From assembly GCA_022767745.1 (NCBI GenBank), contig JALENN010000006.1:62001-126000 (forward strand): a stretch of DNA of 64,000 bases, read 5' to 3'. The notes beneath the pieces are model-generated. The model was not told the DNA's origin, did not search any database, and saw only the letters and a program-made list of their open reading frames with translations. This document shows positions 33,646 through 43,070 of the stretch, one piece after another. Numbering within the stretch: the first letter of the stretch is position 1; the number at the start of each line of letters is the position of its first letter. Origin of the DNA: Alistipes sp. (GTDB lineage: Bacteria > Bacteroidota > Bacteroidia > Bacteroidales > Rikenellaceae). The position numbers and the translations under genes were made by a program.

Positions 33646-36075
33646 ATGGACATGCGCTACATCGTATCCGTGGCGGCCGCGGCCCTCATGGCCGCGACGG
33701 CCCTCCACGCGCAGCCCGCAGCGGAAGAGCCGGCGGACCTTCCGCTCGAGGAGCTGGCCCGCGAGTTCGTCACGCAGCCGCAGCGGCAATACCGCCCCTA
33801 CGTATGGTGGCACTGGATGGGAAGCAACTTCTCGAAGGAGGGCATAACCAAGGATCTGGAGGCGATGGCCGACGTGGGCATCGGCGGCGCCACGATATTC
33901 AACCTGGCGTCTGCCGTGCAGGAGTCGCACAAGCCCGTCGGCAACAACCCCTGGCCCGAACAGACCTACCGCAGCAAGGCCTACTGGGAGGCTCTGCGCC
34001 ACGCCGCGGCCGAGGCCCGGAGGCTGGGACTGAAGATCGGCATACAGAACACGCCCGGATACTCCACCACGGGCGGCCCCTGGATCGACGAGCGGCGCGG
34101 CATGCAGACCGTCGTCGCCACGCGCTGCAGCGTCGAGGGCGGCCGCGAGGTGTCGCTCAAACTCGAGCAGCCCGTACCGCCCGTCTACACGGGCTGGGGA
34201 TCGCCACACATCGAGGCCACATACTACGAGGAGATAGCCGTCATGGCCGTTCCCGACGGCGCGGAGGCCGACACGGCGGATGTCATCGACGTCAGCCGCC
34301 ACATGCGCCGCGACGGCACCTTCCGCTGGGATGCCCCCGCCGGGCGCTGGACCATCGTGCGTCTGGGTTACGCCCCCACCATGTCGAACCCCCACCCCCT
34401 GCCCGACGAGCTGATAGGCAAGGCCCTCGAGGCCGACAAGATGAGCGCGGCGACGTCGGAGTACCACTGGAACAACTTCCTGCGTCCGCTCAAGCGCCAC
34501 CTGAAGGGATACATCGGCGACTCGTTCGACCACGTCCTCATCGACAGCTACGAGGCCGGCGCACAGAACTGGACAAAGGATTTCCGCCGCGAATTCACCC
34601 TCCGCAAGGGCTACGACCCCGTTCCCTGCATGGCACTCGTGCAGGCTGGCGTCGCAACCCCCGCCACAGAACGCTTCAACAAGGACTACGACGAGGTTAT
34701 CCGCCAGCTCTTCATGGATAACGGCTGGGCCGTGGCCCGCCGCATGATCAACCGCGCCGGCATGGCGTTCTACTGGGAGCCCTACTCGGGCCCCTTCGAC
34801 ACCTACAGGGCCGTCGGGCTGGCCGACCTGCCGATGGGCGAGTTCTGGACGGGCAGCAGCGGCGCCATATCGGGCGACATCGTGCAGGCCGCCGCCGAGT
34901 ACGGCAAGCGTATCGTCGGCGCCGAGGCCTTCACCGGCTCGCCGCAGGCAAGCCAGTACACCGAGGACCCCGAGATGCTGAAACCCTCGGCCGACGGATG
35001 CTTCGCCTCGGGCGTCAACCGCCTCTTCCTCCACCACTGGGTGCACCAGCCCTTCGACGACAGGTACCAGCCCGGCATGGGCATGGGATGGTGGGGCACG
35101 CACTTCGGCCGCAACCAGACGTGGATCGAGCCCGCCAAGGCCTTCTTCACCTACCTGTCGCGCTGCCAGATGATGCTGCAGCAGGGACAATTCATCTCGA
35201 CCGACCGCACCGTGCTGCACCGCAGCACCCCCGAGGCCGACATATACTTCGTCACCAACCCCACCGACGCCGTCGCCGACAGGGAGTATGCCCTTGCCAC
35301 CGCCTACGACACGCCGCCCGAGCTGTGGGACGCATACCGCGCCACCATAACCGAGTCGCGCCGCTGGCGCCGCGCCAACGACATGACCTTCGTGCGTCTA
35401 ACGCTGCAGCCACACGAATCGATGTTCGTGGTGGTGCCCGCCACCCGCACCGACCGATATGCCAAAGCCATGGAGACCGGCGTGACGGGCGAGTCGCGCC
35501 GCGAGATCGGCGGCCCATGGCAGGTGGAGTTCCGCCCCAAGCTGCAACCCGCGTTCGAGCGCACGCTCGCCACGCTCACCGACCTCAGCCGTGAGGAGGA
35601 TCCCGCACTGAAATACTTCTCGGGCACGGCCGTCTACCGCAAGCGCATAACCGTCACCGACAGCGTGCCGGCCGACGGCAAACGCATAGTGATAGACTTC
35701 GGGCGGCTGCACGACATAGCCTCGCTGAAGGTCAACGGACGCCACGTCATGGTGCTGTGGTACCCGCCCTTTGCCGCCGACATCACGGACTTCCTGCATG
35801 AGGGCGAGAACGACATCGAGCTCGAGGTCACCAACAACTGGGCCAACCGCCTCATCGGCGACGAGCAGTACCCCGCCGACTTCGAGTGGGGCGAGGACCG
35901 CGGACAAAACGGCCGCGCCATGAAGGCCTTTCCCGAGTGGTTCATAGAGGGCCGCCCGCGCCCCGAGAGCAACCGCGTGGGATTCCTCATATGGTACTAC
36001 CACCGTAAGGACTCGCCGTTGCAGCCCGCGGGCCTGTGCGGCCCCGTAACGCTTATCGAGCAGAGCGTCAGGTAG
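33646..36075 (+). CDS. GH106-like glycoside hydrolase (alpha-L-rhamnosidase type)
   Basis: An 809-residue exported enzyme. The signal peptide ends ATALHAQ. The catalytic region starts YVWWHWMGSNFSKEGITKDL and has LGLKIGIQNTPGYSTTGGPWIDE, DHVLIDSYEAGAQNWTKDF and FLHHWVHQPFDD. The C-terminal 170 residues are a GH2-type sugar-binding beta-sandwich (KRIVIDFGRLHDIASLKVNG then LHEGENDIELEVTNNW). GH106 members remove rhamnose from plant or bacterial polysaccharides; the family call is by architecture, and distant relatives have other specificities. The edge gene at 1-472 looks like a paralogue. A strong bidirectional terminator follows. Confidence 0.83.
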   Translation: MDMRYIVSVAAAALMAATALHAQPAAEEPADLPLEELAREFVTQPQRQYRPYVWWHWMGSNFSKEGITKDLEAMADVGIGGATIFNLASAVQESHKPVGNNPWPEQTYRSKAYWEALRHAAAEARRLGLKIGIQNTPGYSTTGGPWIDERRGMQTVVATRCSVEGGREVSLKLEQPVPPVYTGWGSPHIEATYYEEIAVMAVPDGAEADTADVIDVSRHMRRDGTFRWDAPAGRWTIVRLGYAPTMSNPHPLPDELIGKALEADKMSAATSEYHWNNFLRPLKRHLKGYIGDSFDHVLIDSYEAGAQNWTKDFRREFTLRKGYDPVPCMALVQAGVATPATERFNKDYDEVIRQLFMDNGWAVARRMINRAGMAFYWEPYSGPFDTYRAVGLADLPMGEFWTGSSGAISGDIVQAAAEYGKRIVGAEAFTGSPQASQYTEDPEMLKPSADGCFASGVNRLFLHHWVHQPFDDRYQPGMGMGWWGTHFGRNQTWIEPAKAFFTYLSRCQMMLQQGQFISTDRTVLHRSTPEADIYFVTNPTDAVADREYALATAYDTPPELWDAYRATITESRRWRRANDMTFVRLTLQPHESMFVVVPATRTDRYAKAMETGVTGESRREIGGPWQVEFRPKLQPAFERTLATLTDLSREEDPALKYFSGTAVYRKRITVTDSVPADGKRIVIDFGRLHDIASLKVNGRHVMVLWYPPFAADITDFLHEGENDIELEVTNNWANRLIGDEQYPADFEWGEDRGQNGRAMKAFPEWFIEGRPRPESNRVGFLIWYYHRKDSPLQPAGLCGPVTLIEQSVR

Positions 36076-36105
36076 CGGGCGTCAGGACCGACACCGCGCC
36101 GGACA

Positions 36106-36156
36106 AAAAATATTCCGTAATGCCGCCCCTCAGGTCACGCATTACGGAATATTTTT
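36106..36156. terminator. Bidirectional terminator between the GH106-like gene and upp
   Basis: A perfect 18-bp stem (36106-36123 with 36139-36156) with a 15-base loop. The stem ends in A on one side and T on the other, so it suits both convergent genes. Confidence 0.88.
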
Positions 36157-36204
36157 AACAACGGTGAGGGCTGTTATCGCCGCTCACGTACGGCAAAGGC
36201 TTCC

Positions 36205-36861
36205 CTATCCGAGTTTCTCACCGAAGGCCAGGTCGCCCGCATCGCCTATGCCCGGCACGATGTAGGCACGCGACGTAAGCTCGGCATCGACGGCACCGAC
36301 CCACAGCGTGGTGCTCTTCGACGGCAGGTGACGCGTGGCATAGTCCACACCCTGCTCGCTCGCTATGACCGAGGCGATGTGCGTATGCGCCGGTTCGCCG
36401 CCCTTCTCGCACAGGGCCTCGTAGGCCAGCACCAGCGACGTCCCCGTCGCCAGCATGGGGTCGACCAGCAACAGCGTCTTGCCCTCGAGGCTGCAGCACG
36501 ATATGTACTCCACCTTCACCGTGAACTTGCCGTCCTTGCTGCTCTTGCGGTAGGCCAACACGAAGGCGTTCTGCGCATCGTCGTAGTAGTTCAGGAAACC
36601 CTGATGCAGGGGCAGGCCGGCACGCAGGATCGTAGCCACGACAATCTGGTCGCTTATCATCTCGACGGGGGCTTCGCCCAGCGGCGTCTCGACGATGTGC
36701 GTCGCATAGTTGAGCGTCTTCGATATCTCGTAGCCCATGATCTCGCCGATACGCTCGATGTTGCGGCGGAAGCGCATCGAATCCTTCTGTATCGACTTGT
36801 CGCGGATCTGCGCGATGAATTTGTTGAGAATCGTGTTCTCCTTGTTCAGAATGTGAATCAT
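36205..36861 (-). CDS. upp: Uracil phosphoribosyltransferase
   Basis: A 218-residue salvage enzyme making UMP from uracil and PRPP. The PRPP loop is LLLVDPMLATGTSL, the uracil-binding end is PGIGDAGDLAFGEKLG, and VVATILRAGLPLHQGF is the conserved central strand. Length is normal. It lies 56 bases downstream of hflX on the same strand and ends at a bidirectional terminator. Confidence 0.94.
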   Translation of the reverse strand: MIHILNKENTILNKFIAQIRDKSIQKDSMRFRRNIERIGEIMGYEISKTLNYATHIVETPLGEAPVEMISDQIVVATILRAGLPLHQGFLNYYDDAQNAFVLAYRKSSKDGKFTVKVEYISCCSLEGKTLLLVDPMLATGTSLVLAYEALCEKGGEPAHTHIASVIASEQGVDYATRHLPSKSTTLWVGAVDAELTSRAYIVPGIGDAGDLAFGEKLG

Positions 36862-36917
36862 ATCCTGCTTGTGTTAGGTGTTATTGCGCCGCGGCATGCG
36901 CCGCACAGGCTCTCGTG

Positions 36918-38153
36918 TCAGTAGAGGAAGTTGTTGAACGGATAACGGCCCGCGTGTATCTCGCGCACCATGCCGTAGAGATCCGAGCGGAACTTGTCGA
37001 TGTTGGTGCGGCACGCCGCCGAGATGAATATGCAGGGGGTGTTGGCCTGCGCTATCCAGCTGCGCTTGAGATCCTCCAGCGAGAGGTTCTCGCGCGTGGC
37101 GGGCGTGAGGTCGTCCTCCTCTTTCTTTATATAGGTATATGCGTCAATCTTGTTGAAGACCAGGTAGACGGGTTTGTCGCCCGCGCCGATGTCGCGCAGC
37201 GTCTGCTTCACCACGTCGATCTGCTCCTCGAAGTTGGGGTGCGATATGTCCACCACATGCACCAGCAGGTCGGCTTCGCGCACCTCGTCAAGCGTCGACT
37301 TGAACGACTCTATGAGCTCGGTCGGCAGCTTGCGGATGAAACCCACCGTATCCGACAGCAGGAAGGGCAGGTTGTCGAACACCACCTTGCGCACCGTCGT
37401 GTCGAGCGTGGCGAAGAGTTTGTTCTCGGCAAAGACGTCGCTCTTCGATATGAGGTTCATGAGCGTCGACTTGCCCACGTTGGTATATCCCACCAGTGCC
37501 ACACGCACCATCGAACCGCGGTTCGACCGCTGCACCGCCATCTGGCGGTCGATACGGGCAAGGTCCTCCTTCAGTTTGGCTATGCGGTTGCGCACGATAC
37601 GGCGGTCGGTCTCGATCTCGCGCTCACCCGCGCCGCCTCGCGTACCCGTACCTCCTCGCTGTCGCTCGAGGTGCGTCCACAGACCGGCCAGTCGCGGCAG
37701 CATGTACTCGTTACGCGCCAGCTCCACCTGCGTCTTGGCATAGGCCGTGCGGGCGCGCGACATGAAGATGTCGAGGATCAGGCGCGTGCGGTCGATCACG
37801 CGGCACGGCAGCGCCTTCTCGATGTTGCGCGTCTGCGAGGGCGAGAGCTCGTCGTCGAAGATGGCCACGTCGATCAGGTTCTCCTCGCAGTATGCCGCTA
37901 TCTCCTCCAGCTTGCCGGGGCCCACATAGAGACGCGACGAGGGCTGCGGCATGCGCTGCATGAAACGGTGCACGGTATCGATGTCAGCCGTCTCGGCCAG
38001 GAACTCCAGCTCGGCGAGGAACTCCTCGGTCTGGGCCACACTCTGTCCGTCGCGGACCACGGCCACGACCACGGCACGCTCACGGCGTTCGGCATCGGCC
38101 GCCACGGCGGCCTCATTCTCCTTCTTCTCCTTCTCCTCCTTCGATTTTGCCAT
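36918..38153 (-). CDS. hflX: GTPase HflX
   Basis: A 411-residue ribosome-associated GTPase that can split stalled or heat-stressed ribosomes. An N-terminal HflX domain (LYVGPGKLEEIAAYCEENLIDVAIFDDELSPSQTRN) and a coiled Gly-rich linker precede the G domain with GYTNVGKS (G1), DTVGFIRKLP (G3) and NKIDAY (G4). The N-terminus is a highly charged Lys/Glu run (MAKSKEEKEKKENEAA). It is preceded by the tonB terminator and followed by upp. Confidence 0.94.
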   Translation of the reverse strand: MAKSKEEKEKKENEAAVAADAERRERAVVVAVVRDGQSVAQTEEFLAELEFLAETADIDTVHRFMQRMPQPSSRLYVGPGKLEEIAAYCEENLIDVAIFDDELSPSQTRNIEKALPCRVIDRTRLILDIFMSRARTAYAKTQVELARNEYMLPRLAGLWTHLERQRGGTGTRGGAGEREIETDRRIVRNRIAKLKEDLARIDRQMAVQRSNRGSMVRVALVGYTNVGKSTLMNLISKSDVFAENKLFATLDTTVRKVVFDNLPFLLSDTVGFIRKLPTELIESFKSTLDEVREADLLVHVVDISHPNFEEQIDVVKQTLRDIGAGDKPVYLVFNKIDAYTYIKKEEDDLTPATRENLSLEDLKRSWIAQANTPCIFISAACRTNIDKFRSDLYGMVREIHAGRYPFNNFLY

Positions 38154-38163
38154 CCGTAGGGAT

Positions 38164-38199
38164 AAAAAAAAAGGGCATCCCGTCGAAAAGCGGGATGCC
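38164..38199 (-). terminator. Terminator of the tonB-like gene
   Basis: On the minus strand a 9-bp stem (38191-38199 with 38174-38182), an 8-base loop and a run of T (38164-38172). Confidence 0.85.
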
Positions 38200-38212
38200 T
38201 TACGTATAACGA

Positions 38213-38896
38213 TTAGTTGTGAATCTGGAAATCAACCGGCAACGTGTACTTTACACGCACTGCCTTGTTGCTCTGCATACCCGGCTCCCACTTGGGTGAA
38301 GTCTGCAGTACGCGTACGGCCTCCTCCGACAGCGAACGGTCGGGAGCCTGCAGCACCTCGATGTTGGTGAGCGAACCGTCCTTCTCGATCACGAACGACA
38401 GAACCACACGGCCCGAGATACCGTTCTCCTGAGCGATCTGGGGATAGTGCAGCTTGCCCTGAACCCAGTTACGGAAAGCGTTCAGATCGCCACCCTGGAA
38501 CGAAGGCATTTTCTCAACACGGATGAAGGGCTGATCCTCAACGATCTCCTCCTCTACCTCGACGGGAGCGGCCGTGATCTCCATATCCTCGGTGAACTCG
38601 TCGAAGTTGATGTCGCTGGTGATCTTGGTGTCGTTGGTCACCACGTCGAGAATGTCGGTAACGACCTGCATCTCGACCTTCTTGGGCTGCTCGGGCGGTT
38701 TCTGCTCCTGACGCGTCACCTCGACGATCTGCTGGTCCTCAACGATTACGTTCGATACTACCTGCTCGATACGATACTCCTTCGGAGTGTAGAGGAACGC
38801 TCCGAGCACCGCACCGAGGGCAATTACTAAACCGATTTCAAAAAACAGACCTTTTCTGTTCTGAAGATCTGCCTCTGGCGATTTTTTAATTTCCAT
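38213..38896 (-). CDS. tonB: Energy transducer TonB
   Basis: A 227-residue protein spanning the periplasm. One N-terminal membrane helix (about 19-36, LFFEIGLVIALGAVLGAFLY) is followed by a Pro/Lys/Glu-rich linker. The C-terminal TonB domain (about 140-227) shows GKLHYPQIAQENGISGRVVLSFVIEKDGSLTNIEV and ends KAVRVKYTLPVDFQI. It passes proton-motive force from ExbB/ExbD to outer-membrane receptors. No exbB, exbD or receptor gene is nearby. Bacteroidota carry many tonB paralogues, so which receptors it serves is open. Confidence 0.9.
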   Translation of the reverse strand: MEIKKSPEADLQNRKGLFFEIGLVIALGAVLGAFLYTPKEYRIEQVVSNVIVEDQQIVEVTRQEQKPPEQPKKVEMQVVTDILDVVTNDTKITSDINFDEFTEDMEITAAPVEVEEEIVEDQPFIRVEKMPSFQGGDLNAFRNWVQGKLHYPQIAQENGISGRVVLSFVIEKDGSLTNIEVLQAPDRSLSEEAVRVLQTSPKWEPGMQSNKAVRVKYTLPVDFQIHN

Positions 38897-39032
38897 ATTG
38901 TAAGTTTTCTATTTAAAAATATCGGTAGTTAAGTAGTTTTCCTTCTGCAAGCCCAGCCGAAAGCGGCGGTTTTGGGCGGGATCGGGGCCAGGGACACCAC
39001 CCTGCGGCTTCCGAAACGCCCACTTCTTTGGG

Positions 39033-39040
39033 CAAATATA
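39033..39040 (-). promoter_or_regulatory. -7 box of the tonB-like gene
   Basis: TATATTTG on the minus strand, about 140 bases upstream of the start. The -33 element is ambiguous. Confidence 0.4.
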
Positions 39041-39094
39041 ATGATAATATTCCAATAAAGAGCGTACGGGGAGTAAAAATATCCGATTTTTTTT

Positions 39095-39102
39095 TACTTT
39101 TG
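39095..39102 (+). promoter_or_regulatory. -7 box of the rlmN-rsmG promoter
   Basis: TACTTTTG lies 46 bases before the rlmN ATG. No clear -33 element. Confidence 0.4.
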
Positions 39103-39147
39103 TTCCCGCCGCATCCTTCGGATGCCGCACACAACACCGACTGAGCC

Positions 39148-40218
39148 ATGGAGAATCTTTACGGAATGACGCTCGCCCGCCTGCGGGAGATATGCCGCGA
39201 CGAGGCCCTTCCGGCCTTTGCCGCAGGGCAGATCGCGCGCTGGCTCTACGTACGGCACGCGGGCTCGATCGACGCCATGACCGACCTCTCGCTCGCGGCG
39301 CGGCAACGCCTTGCGGCACGCTACGAGGCGCGCCTCACGCCGCCGCTGCGCACGAGCGTCTCGGCCGACGGCACGAAGAAATACCTCTTCGGCTCGCCCG
39401 ACGAGGGCTTCGTCGAGGCGGCGTACATCCCCGACGGCGACCGCGCCACGCTGTGCGTATCGTCGCAGGTGGGGTGCCGCATGGGATGCCGTTTCTGCGC
39501 CACGGGACGACAGGGGCTGCGGCGTTCGCTCACGGCGGGCGAGATACTCAACCAGATACTCTCGATACCCGAGAGCGATCGTCTGACGAACCTCGTATTC
39601 ATGGGCATGGGCGAGCCGCTGGACAACTACGACAACGTGGTGGCGGCGCTCGAGGTGCTCACCTCACCCTGGGGCATGGCATGGTCGCCCACGCGCATCA
39701 CCCTCTCGACGGCGGGCGTGACGCCGCAGCTCGAGAGACTGCTCCAACAGACCAGGGTGCACATAGCCGTAAGCCTGCACAACCCGTTCCACGACCAGCG
39801 CGCCGAGATAATGCCCATCGAGCGGGCCTACCCCGTGCGCGAGCTCGCCGACATGCTGCGGCGCCACGACTTCTCGGGCCAGCGGCGCCTGTCGTTCGAG
39901 TACATCCTCATGGAGGGCCTCAACGACTCGCCAGCGCACATACGCGAGCTGCGGAGACTGCTCAACGGGCTCAAGTGCCGCATCAACATCATCCGCTTCC
40001 ACCGCATACCCGACTCGCCCTACTTCTCGCCCCCGCGGCCGAAGATGGAGGCCTTCCGCGACGCACTCACGGCCGGAGGCATACACACCACCATACGCGC
40101 CTCGCGCGGCGAGGACATACAGGCCGCGTGCGGACTGCTATCGACGGCCGAGGCGATGAAACGCGCCGGAGCGCGACCGAGCGGCGCAGCCGACACCCAA
40201 CACACCGACAAGCCATGA
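39148..40218 (+). CDS. rlmN: Dual-specificity rRNA/tRNA adenine-C2 methyltransferase RlmN
   Basis: A 356-residue radical SAM enzyme that methylates C2 of A2503 in 23S rRNA and A37 of some tRNAs. The cluster motif is CRMGCRFC (Cys110, Cys114, Cys117), preceded by ATLCVSSQVG. VFMGMGEPLDNYDNV is the SAM-binding part. The later Cys in GEDIQAACGLL matches the methyl-carrying cysteine region near the C-terminus. The stop overlaps the rsmG start (ATGA), so the two rRNA modification genes are translationally coupled. Confidence 0.93.
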   Translation: MENLYGMTLARLREICRDEALPAFAAGQIARWLYVRHAGSIDAMTDLSLAARQRLAARYEARLTPPLRTSVSADGTKKYLFGSPDEGFVEAAYIPDGDRATLCVSSQVGCRMGCRFCATGRQGLRRSLTAGEILNQILSIPESDRLTNLVFMGMGEPLDNYDNVVAALEVLTSPWGMAWSPTRITLSTAGVTPQLERLLQQTRVHIAVSLHNPFHDQRAEIMPIERAYPVRELADMLRRHDFSGQRRLSFEYILMEGLNDSPAHIRELRRLLNGLKCRINIIRFHRIPDSPYFSPPRPKMEAFRDALTAGGIHTTIRASRGEDIQAACGLLSTAEAMKRAGARPSGAADTQHTDKP

Positions 40219-40844
40219 CATCCATCGAACCCATACTGAAATATTTCCCCGACATAACCGAGCGCCAGCGCGGACAGTTCGCGGCGCTGCACGACGCCTA
40301 CGCCGAGTGGAACGCCCGCATAAACGTCATCTCGCGCAAGGATATCGACGAGCTCTACGTGCGGCACGTGCTCCACTCGCTGGCCATAGCCGCCGTATGC
40401 CGCTTCGACAGCGGCGCCCGCATCCTCGACGTTGGGTGCGGCGGGGGCTTCCCGAGCGTGCCGCTGGCGATAATGTTTCCAGAGGCGCAGATCGTCGCGG
40501 CCGACTCCATCGGCAAGAAGATCACCGTCGTAAAAGGCGTATGCGAGGCTGCCGGCATCGGCAACATCGACGCCCGCAACGTGCGCGTCGAGCAGATCGG
40601 CCAGCGCTTCGACTATGTGGTCACGCGCGCCGTGGCGCAGACCGCGCAGCTCGTGACGTGGGTGTGGGACAAGATCGAGCGCGGCCGGTGCGGCACGCTC
40701 GCCAACGGCATGCTCTGCCTCAAGGGCGGCGACCTGCGGCAGGAACTGGCCGCCACGCGCATGGCATGGCACGAATACCCCATCGCCGGGATATTCGACG
40801 AGCCCTTCTTCGAGACCAAGAAGGTGGTCTACGCCGAGCGTTAG
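40215..40844 (+). CDS. rsmG: 16S rRNA (guanine-N7) methyltransferase RsmG
   Basis: A 209-residue SAM-dependent enzyme that makes m7G527 in 16S rRNA; loss gives low-level streptomycin resistance in other bacteria. It shows NARINVISRKDIDELYVRHVLHSL and the SAM-binding ILDVGCGGGFPSVPLAI, then VTRAVAQTAQL. The ATG at 40215 overlaps the rlmN stop. In many bacteria this gene (gidB) lies next to mnmG, but here it is paired with rlmN. Confidence 0.92.
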   Translation: MTSIEPILKYFPDITERQRGQFAALHDAYAEWNARINVISRKDIDELYVRHVLHSLAIAAVCRFDSGARILDVGCGGGFPSVPLAIMFPEAQIVAADSIGKKITVVKGVCEAAGIGNIDARNVRVEQIGQRFDYVVTRAVAQTAQLVTWVWDKIERGRCGTLANGMLCLKGGDLRQELAATRMAWHEYPIAGIFDEPFFETKKVVYAER

Positions 40845-40970
40845 GCCGCACGGCGGAATACGGAGCCGCCAGTGACGGGACAAGGCGGCAGGCGGACGGG
40901 CACGGCAACCCGAGGGGCGGCAGGGAGCAGACGCTGAATTTTATTACGAACCATATAAAACGGAACAGTT

Positions 40971-41522
40971 ATGAGCGTCAAGGTAATGAAGACACTGGTA
41001 GTGGTAGACCTGCAGAAGGATTTCTACTCACCCGACGGTGCGCTCTACGTCAAGGGCGGCGAGGAGGTGCCCTTCGAGGTGGCCCGCATAATAGACAAAT
41101 TCGACAACGTCATTTTCACGCTCGACTGGCATCCCGTCGACCACTGCTCCTTCGCGCCGCAGGGCGGGCCGTGGCCCGTGCACTGCGTGGCCTACTCCGA
41201 GGGTGCGTCGCTGCCGCTGCAGCTGCTCAAGGCCGCCCCGGCATACGACATCTACCGCAAGGGCAAGGATGCCTCGCGCGAGGAGTACGGCGCCTTCGCG
41301 GGCGAGAAGCGCGTGGAGACCATAAAGGCGGCCGACGAGGTGGTCGTGTGCGGCATCGCGGGCGACTACTGCGTGCTGGAGACGCTGAAGAACATCGTCG
41401 CGCTGCGCGATTCGGCGCTCGGCATCAAGGTATTCCTGCGCGGCGTGGCCAGCATCGACGGCGGCAAGGCCCTGGCCGACTACATGGCGCTGACGGGCAT
41501 AGGCGAATACATGGCCGAGTAA
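40971..41522 (+). CDS. pncA: Nicotinamidase (PncA-like isochorismatase fold)
   Basis: A 183-residue hydrolase converting nicotinamide to nicotinate for NAD salvage. The catalytic triad fits Asp13 (VVDLQKDF), Lys97 (YRKGKD) and Cys134 (GIAGDYCVLETLKN). Metal ligands fit Asp52 and His54 (TLDWHPVDHCSF) and His71 (WPVHC). The start at 40971 (MSVKVMK) or 16 bases further at the second ATG is possible. It is transcribed alone and ends at a perfect bidirectional hairpin. The motif set is specific enough to prefer PncA over a generic isochorismatase. Confidence 0.88.
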   Translation: MSVKVMKTLVVVDLQKDFYSPDGALYVKGGEEVPFEVARIIDKFDNVIFTLDWHPVDHCSFAPQGGPWPVHCVAYSEGASLPLQLLKAAPAYDIYRKGKDASREEYGAFAGEKRVETIKAADEVVVCGIAGDYCVLETLKNIVALRDSALGIKVFLRGVASIDGGKALADYMALTGIGEYMAE

Positions 41523-41536
41523 CACGCCACGACAGA

Positions 41537-41581
41537 ACGACGGCAGCCGCAACCCCGTGTGGAGGTTGCGGCTGCCGTCGT
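41537..41581. terminator. Bidirectional terminator between pncA and the phosphoesterase gene
   Basis: A perfect 18-bp stem (41537-41554 with 41564-41581) with a 9-base loop; only a short T tract follows on the plus side. Confidence 0.75.
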
Positions 41582-41598
41582 CTTTGCCGCAGGGGCGG

Positions 41599-43029
41599 CT
41601 ACTCGGCGCGCTCGATGCGCTGGCGGCACTCGTTCGAATAGTCGATGGGCGAGTTGTCGCGCAGGTCGCCGATGAGTATGTCGGTGAGGAGCACACCCTC
41701 GGGCACCACGTCCGCAGCCTCGACGTCGCGGTAGTTCTTGTACATGTAGTCACCCATCACCACGCGGTACGATGCCGCCTCGTCGAGTTCGGGGAAAACC
41801 ACATCCACGGCCTCGCCGCGCGCGTCGACACGGATGGTGTAGGGCGTGGTCGAGAAGAGGTCGATGCGGTGCGACTCCTTGGGGTTGGCCGTATCGTTGT
41901 ATTTCGAGATGATCATGCGGCGCATCTGCGCGGGGGTCATGCGCATCGAGTAGAGCGACGACGAGAACGGTTCGAGGCTGTATATCATCGCCGCGCTTAT
42001 CGATAGGTCGGGCAGCGAGTCGAAACGTATGCCGCCGTAGTGGTAGAACGCCACGTCGGCATTCAGGCTGCGGCGCATGGCGTCGGTCTCCCACGCCGCC
42101 AGTCCCGTGCGGGTGAGTATGCGGCGGCTCTCGCCCACGGGACGGTTCAGCGCCTCGTTGTCGTAGAGCTCGTCCACCATCTGCGCCATGTGCGGGTCGG
42201 GCTCATAGCCGTCGAGCGGCACGATGCGGTAGTCGAGCGACGCGATCTTCGTACCCTTCATGCGTATGTGTGTCACGCCTATCTGTTTGGCGCCGTAGCC
42301 CGACTGTCCGAGCTGCGTACCGTTGACCAGCGTGTCGACCAGGTTGTGCGTATGTCCGCTCAGGATCAGGTCGTAGGCCGTGCACTTCTCGGCCAGGCGC
42401 GCATCCATGTCGTCGCCCATGTGCGACACGAGCACCAGCACGTCGCAGCGGCGCTTCAGCCACGCATACTCGGCGGCCGTCTGCTGCGGGTCGGGGAAGG
42501 TGAGGCCCACGAAGCTCTCGTCCTTGCCCGCGGGGTGGTTGTTGTGGTCGTAGTTGGTAACGACGCCCACGAATCCCACCTTCACGCCGCGGCGGCAGAA
42601 GATCTTGTAGGGCGCGGGCTGCGGGAAGGTGATGGTGTCGCTCACGACGTTGGCGCAGACGATGTCGAAACGGCACAGCGAGTTGATGTGCCCCAGAAAG
42701 GCCTGTCCGTCGTCGAACTCGTGGTTGCCGAGCGTGGCCACGTCGTAGCCCATGGCGTTCATCATGTCGATTACGGGGCGTCGCGGCTCGCGCGCCATGC
42801 CGACGTAGGCGTTGCCCGTCCAGCGGTCGCCGGCGTCGGCCACGATCGTGGCCACCGTATCGCGGCAACGCGCTATGGCCGTGGCCAGACGCGGGAAGTT
42901 ATCCACCTTGGCGTGCATGTCGGTGGTCGAGATGATTACGATGCTGCGCTCCGAGACGTAGCGCACCCATGCCATGTATGCCGCGGCCGCCACCGCAGCC
43001 GCAATGATCAAACAGACCGCTTTTTTCAT
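41599..43029 (-). CDS. 5'-nucleotidase/UshA-like metallophosphoesterase
   Basis: A 476-residue exported or membrane-anchored enzyme (hydrophobic N-terminus AVCLIIAAAVAAAAYMAWV). The metallophosphoesterase domain has ISTTDMHAKVD (Asp-x-His), AGDRWTGN, LGNHEFDDG, SHMGDD and SGHTHN. The C-terminal domain (about 290-476) carries the substrate pocket with YGGIRFDSLP and the end LTDILIGDLRDNSPID. The start is the ATG at 43027-43029, because upstream codons overlap the promoter. It would release phosphate and nucleosides from nucleotides in the periplasm. The neighbouring divergent gene is a nucleoside kinase, which may be meaningful for salvage. Confidence 0.88.
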   Translation of the reverse strand: MKKAVCLIIAAAVAAAAYMAWVRYVSERSIVIISTTDMHAKVDNFPRLATAIARCRDTVATIVADAGDRWTGNAYVGMAREPRRPVIDMMNAMGYDVATLGNHEFDDGQAFLGHINSLCRFDIVCANVVSDTITFPQPAPYKIFCRRGVKVGFVGVVTNYDHNNHPAGKDESFVGLTFPDPQQTAAEYAWLKRRCDVLVLVSHMGDDMDARLAEKCTAYDLILSGHTHNLVDTLVNGTQLGQSGYGAKQIGVTHIRMKGTKIASLDYRIVPLDGYEPDPHMAQMVDELYDNEALNRPVGESRRILTRTGLAAWETDAMRRSLNADVAFYHYGGIRFDSLPDLSISAAMIYSLEPFSSSLYSMRMTPAQMRRMIISKYNDTANPKESHRIDLFSTTPYTIRVDARGEAVDVVFPELDEAASYRVVMGDYMYKNYRDVEAADVVPEGVLLTDILIGDLRDNSPIDYSNECRQRIERAE

Positions 43030-43049
43030 ATTAAAGTTTTTTCCGCGGC

Positions 43050-43057
43050 CAAAGTTA
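43050..43057 (-). promoter_or_regulatory. -7 box of the 5'-nucleotidase-like gene
   Basis: TAACTTTG on the minus strand, 20 bases upstream of the start. It lies back to back with the -7 box of the divergent kinase gene. Confidence 0.5.
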
Positions 43058-43070
43058 AGAATAAAATACT

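Noticed and set aside
32053..35220. A very long open frame (over 1000 codons) on the minus strand opposite the M81 and GH106-like genes
   Set aside because: It is antisense to two well-supported genes, has a His/Val/Gly/Leu/Arg-rich composition typical of GC-rich shadows and no recognisable domain.
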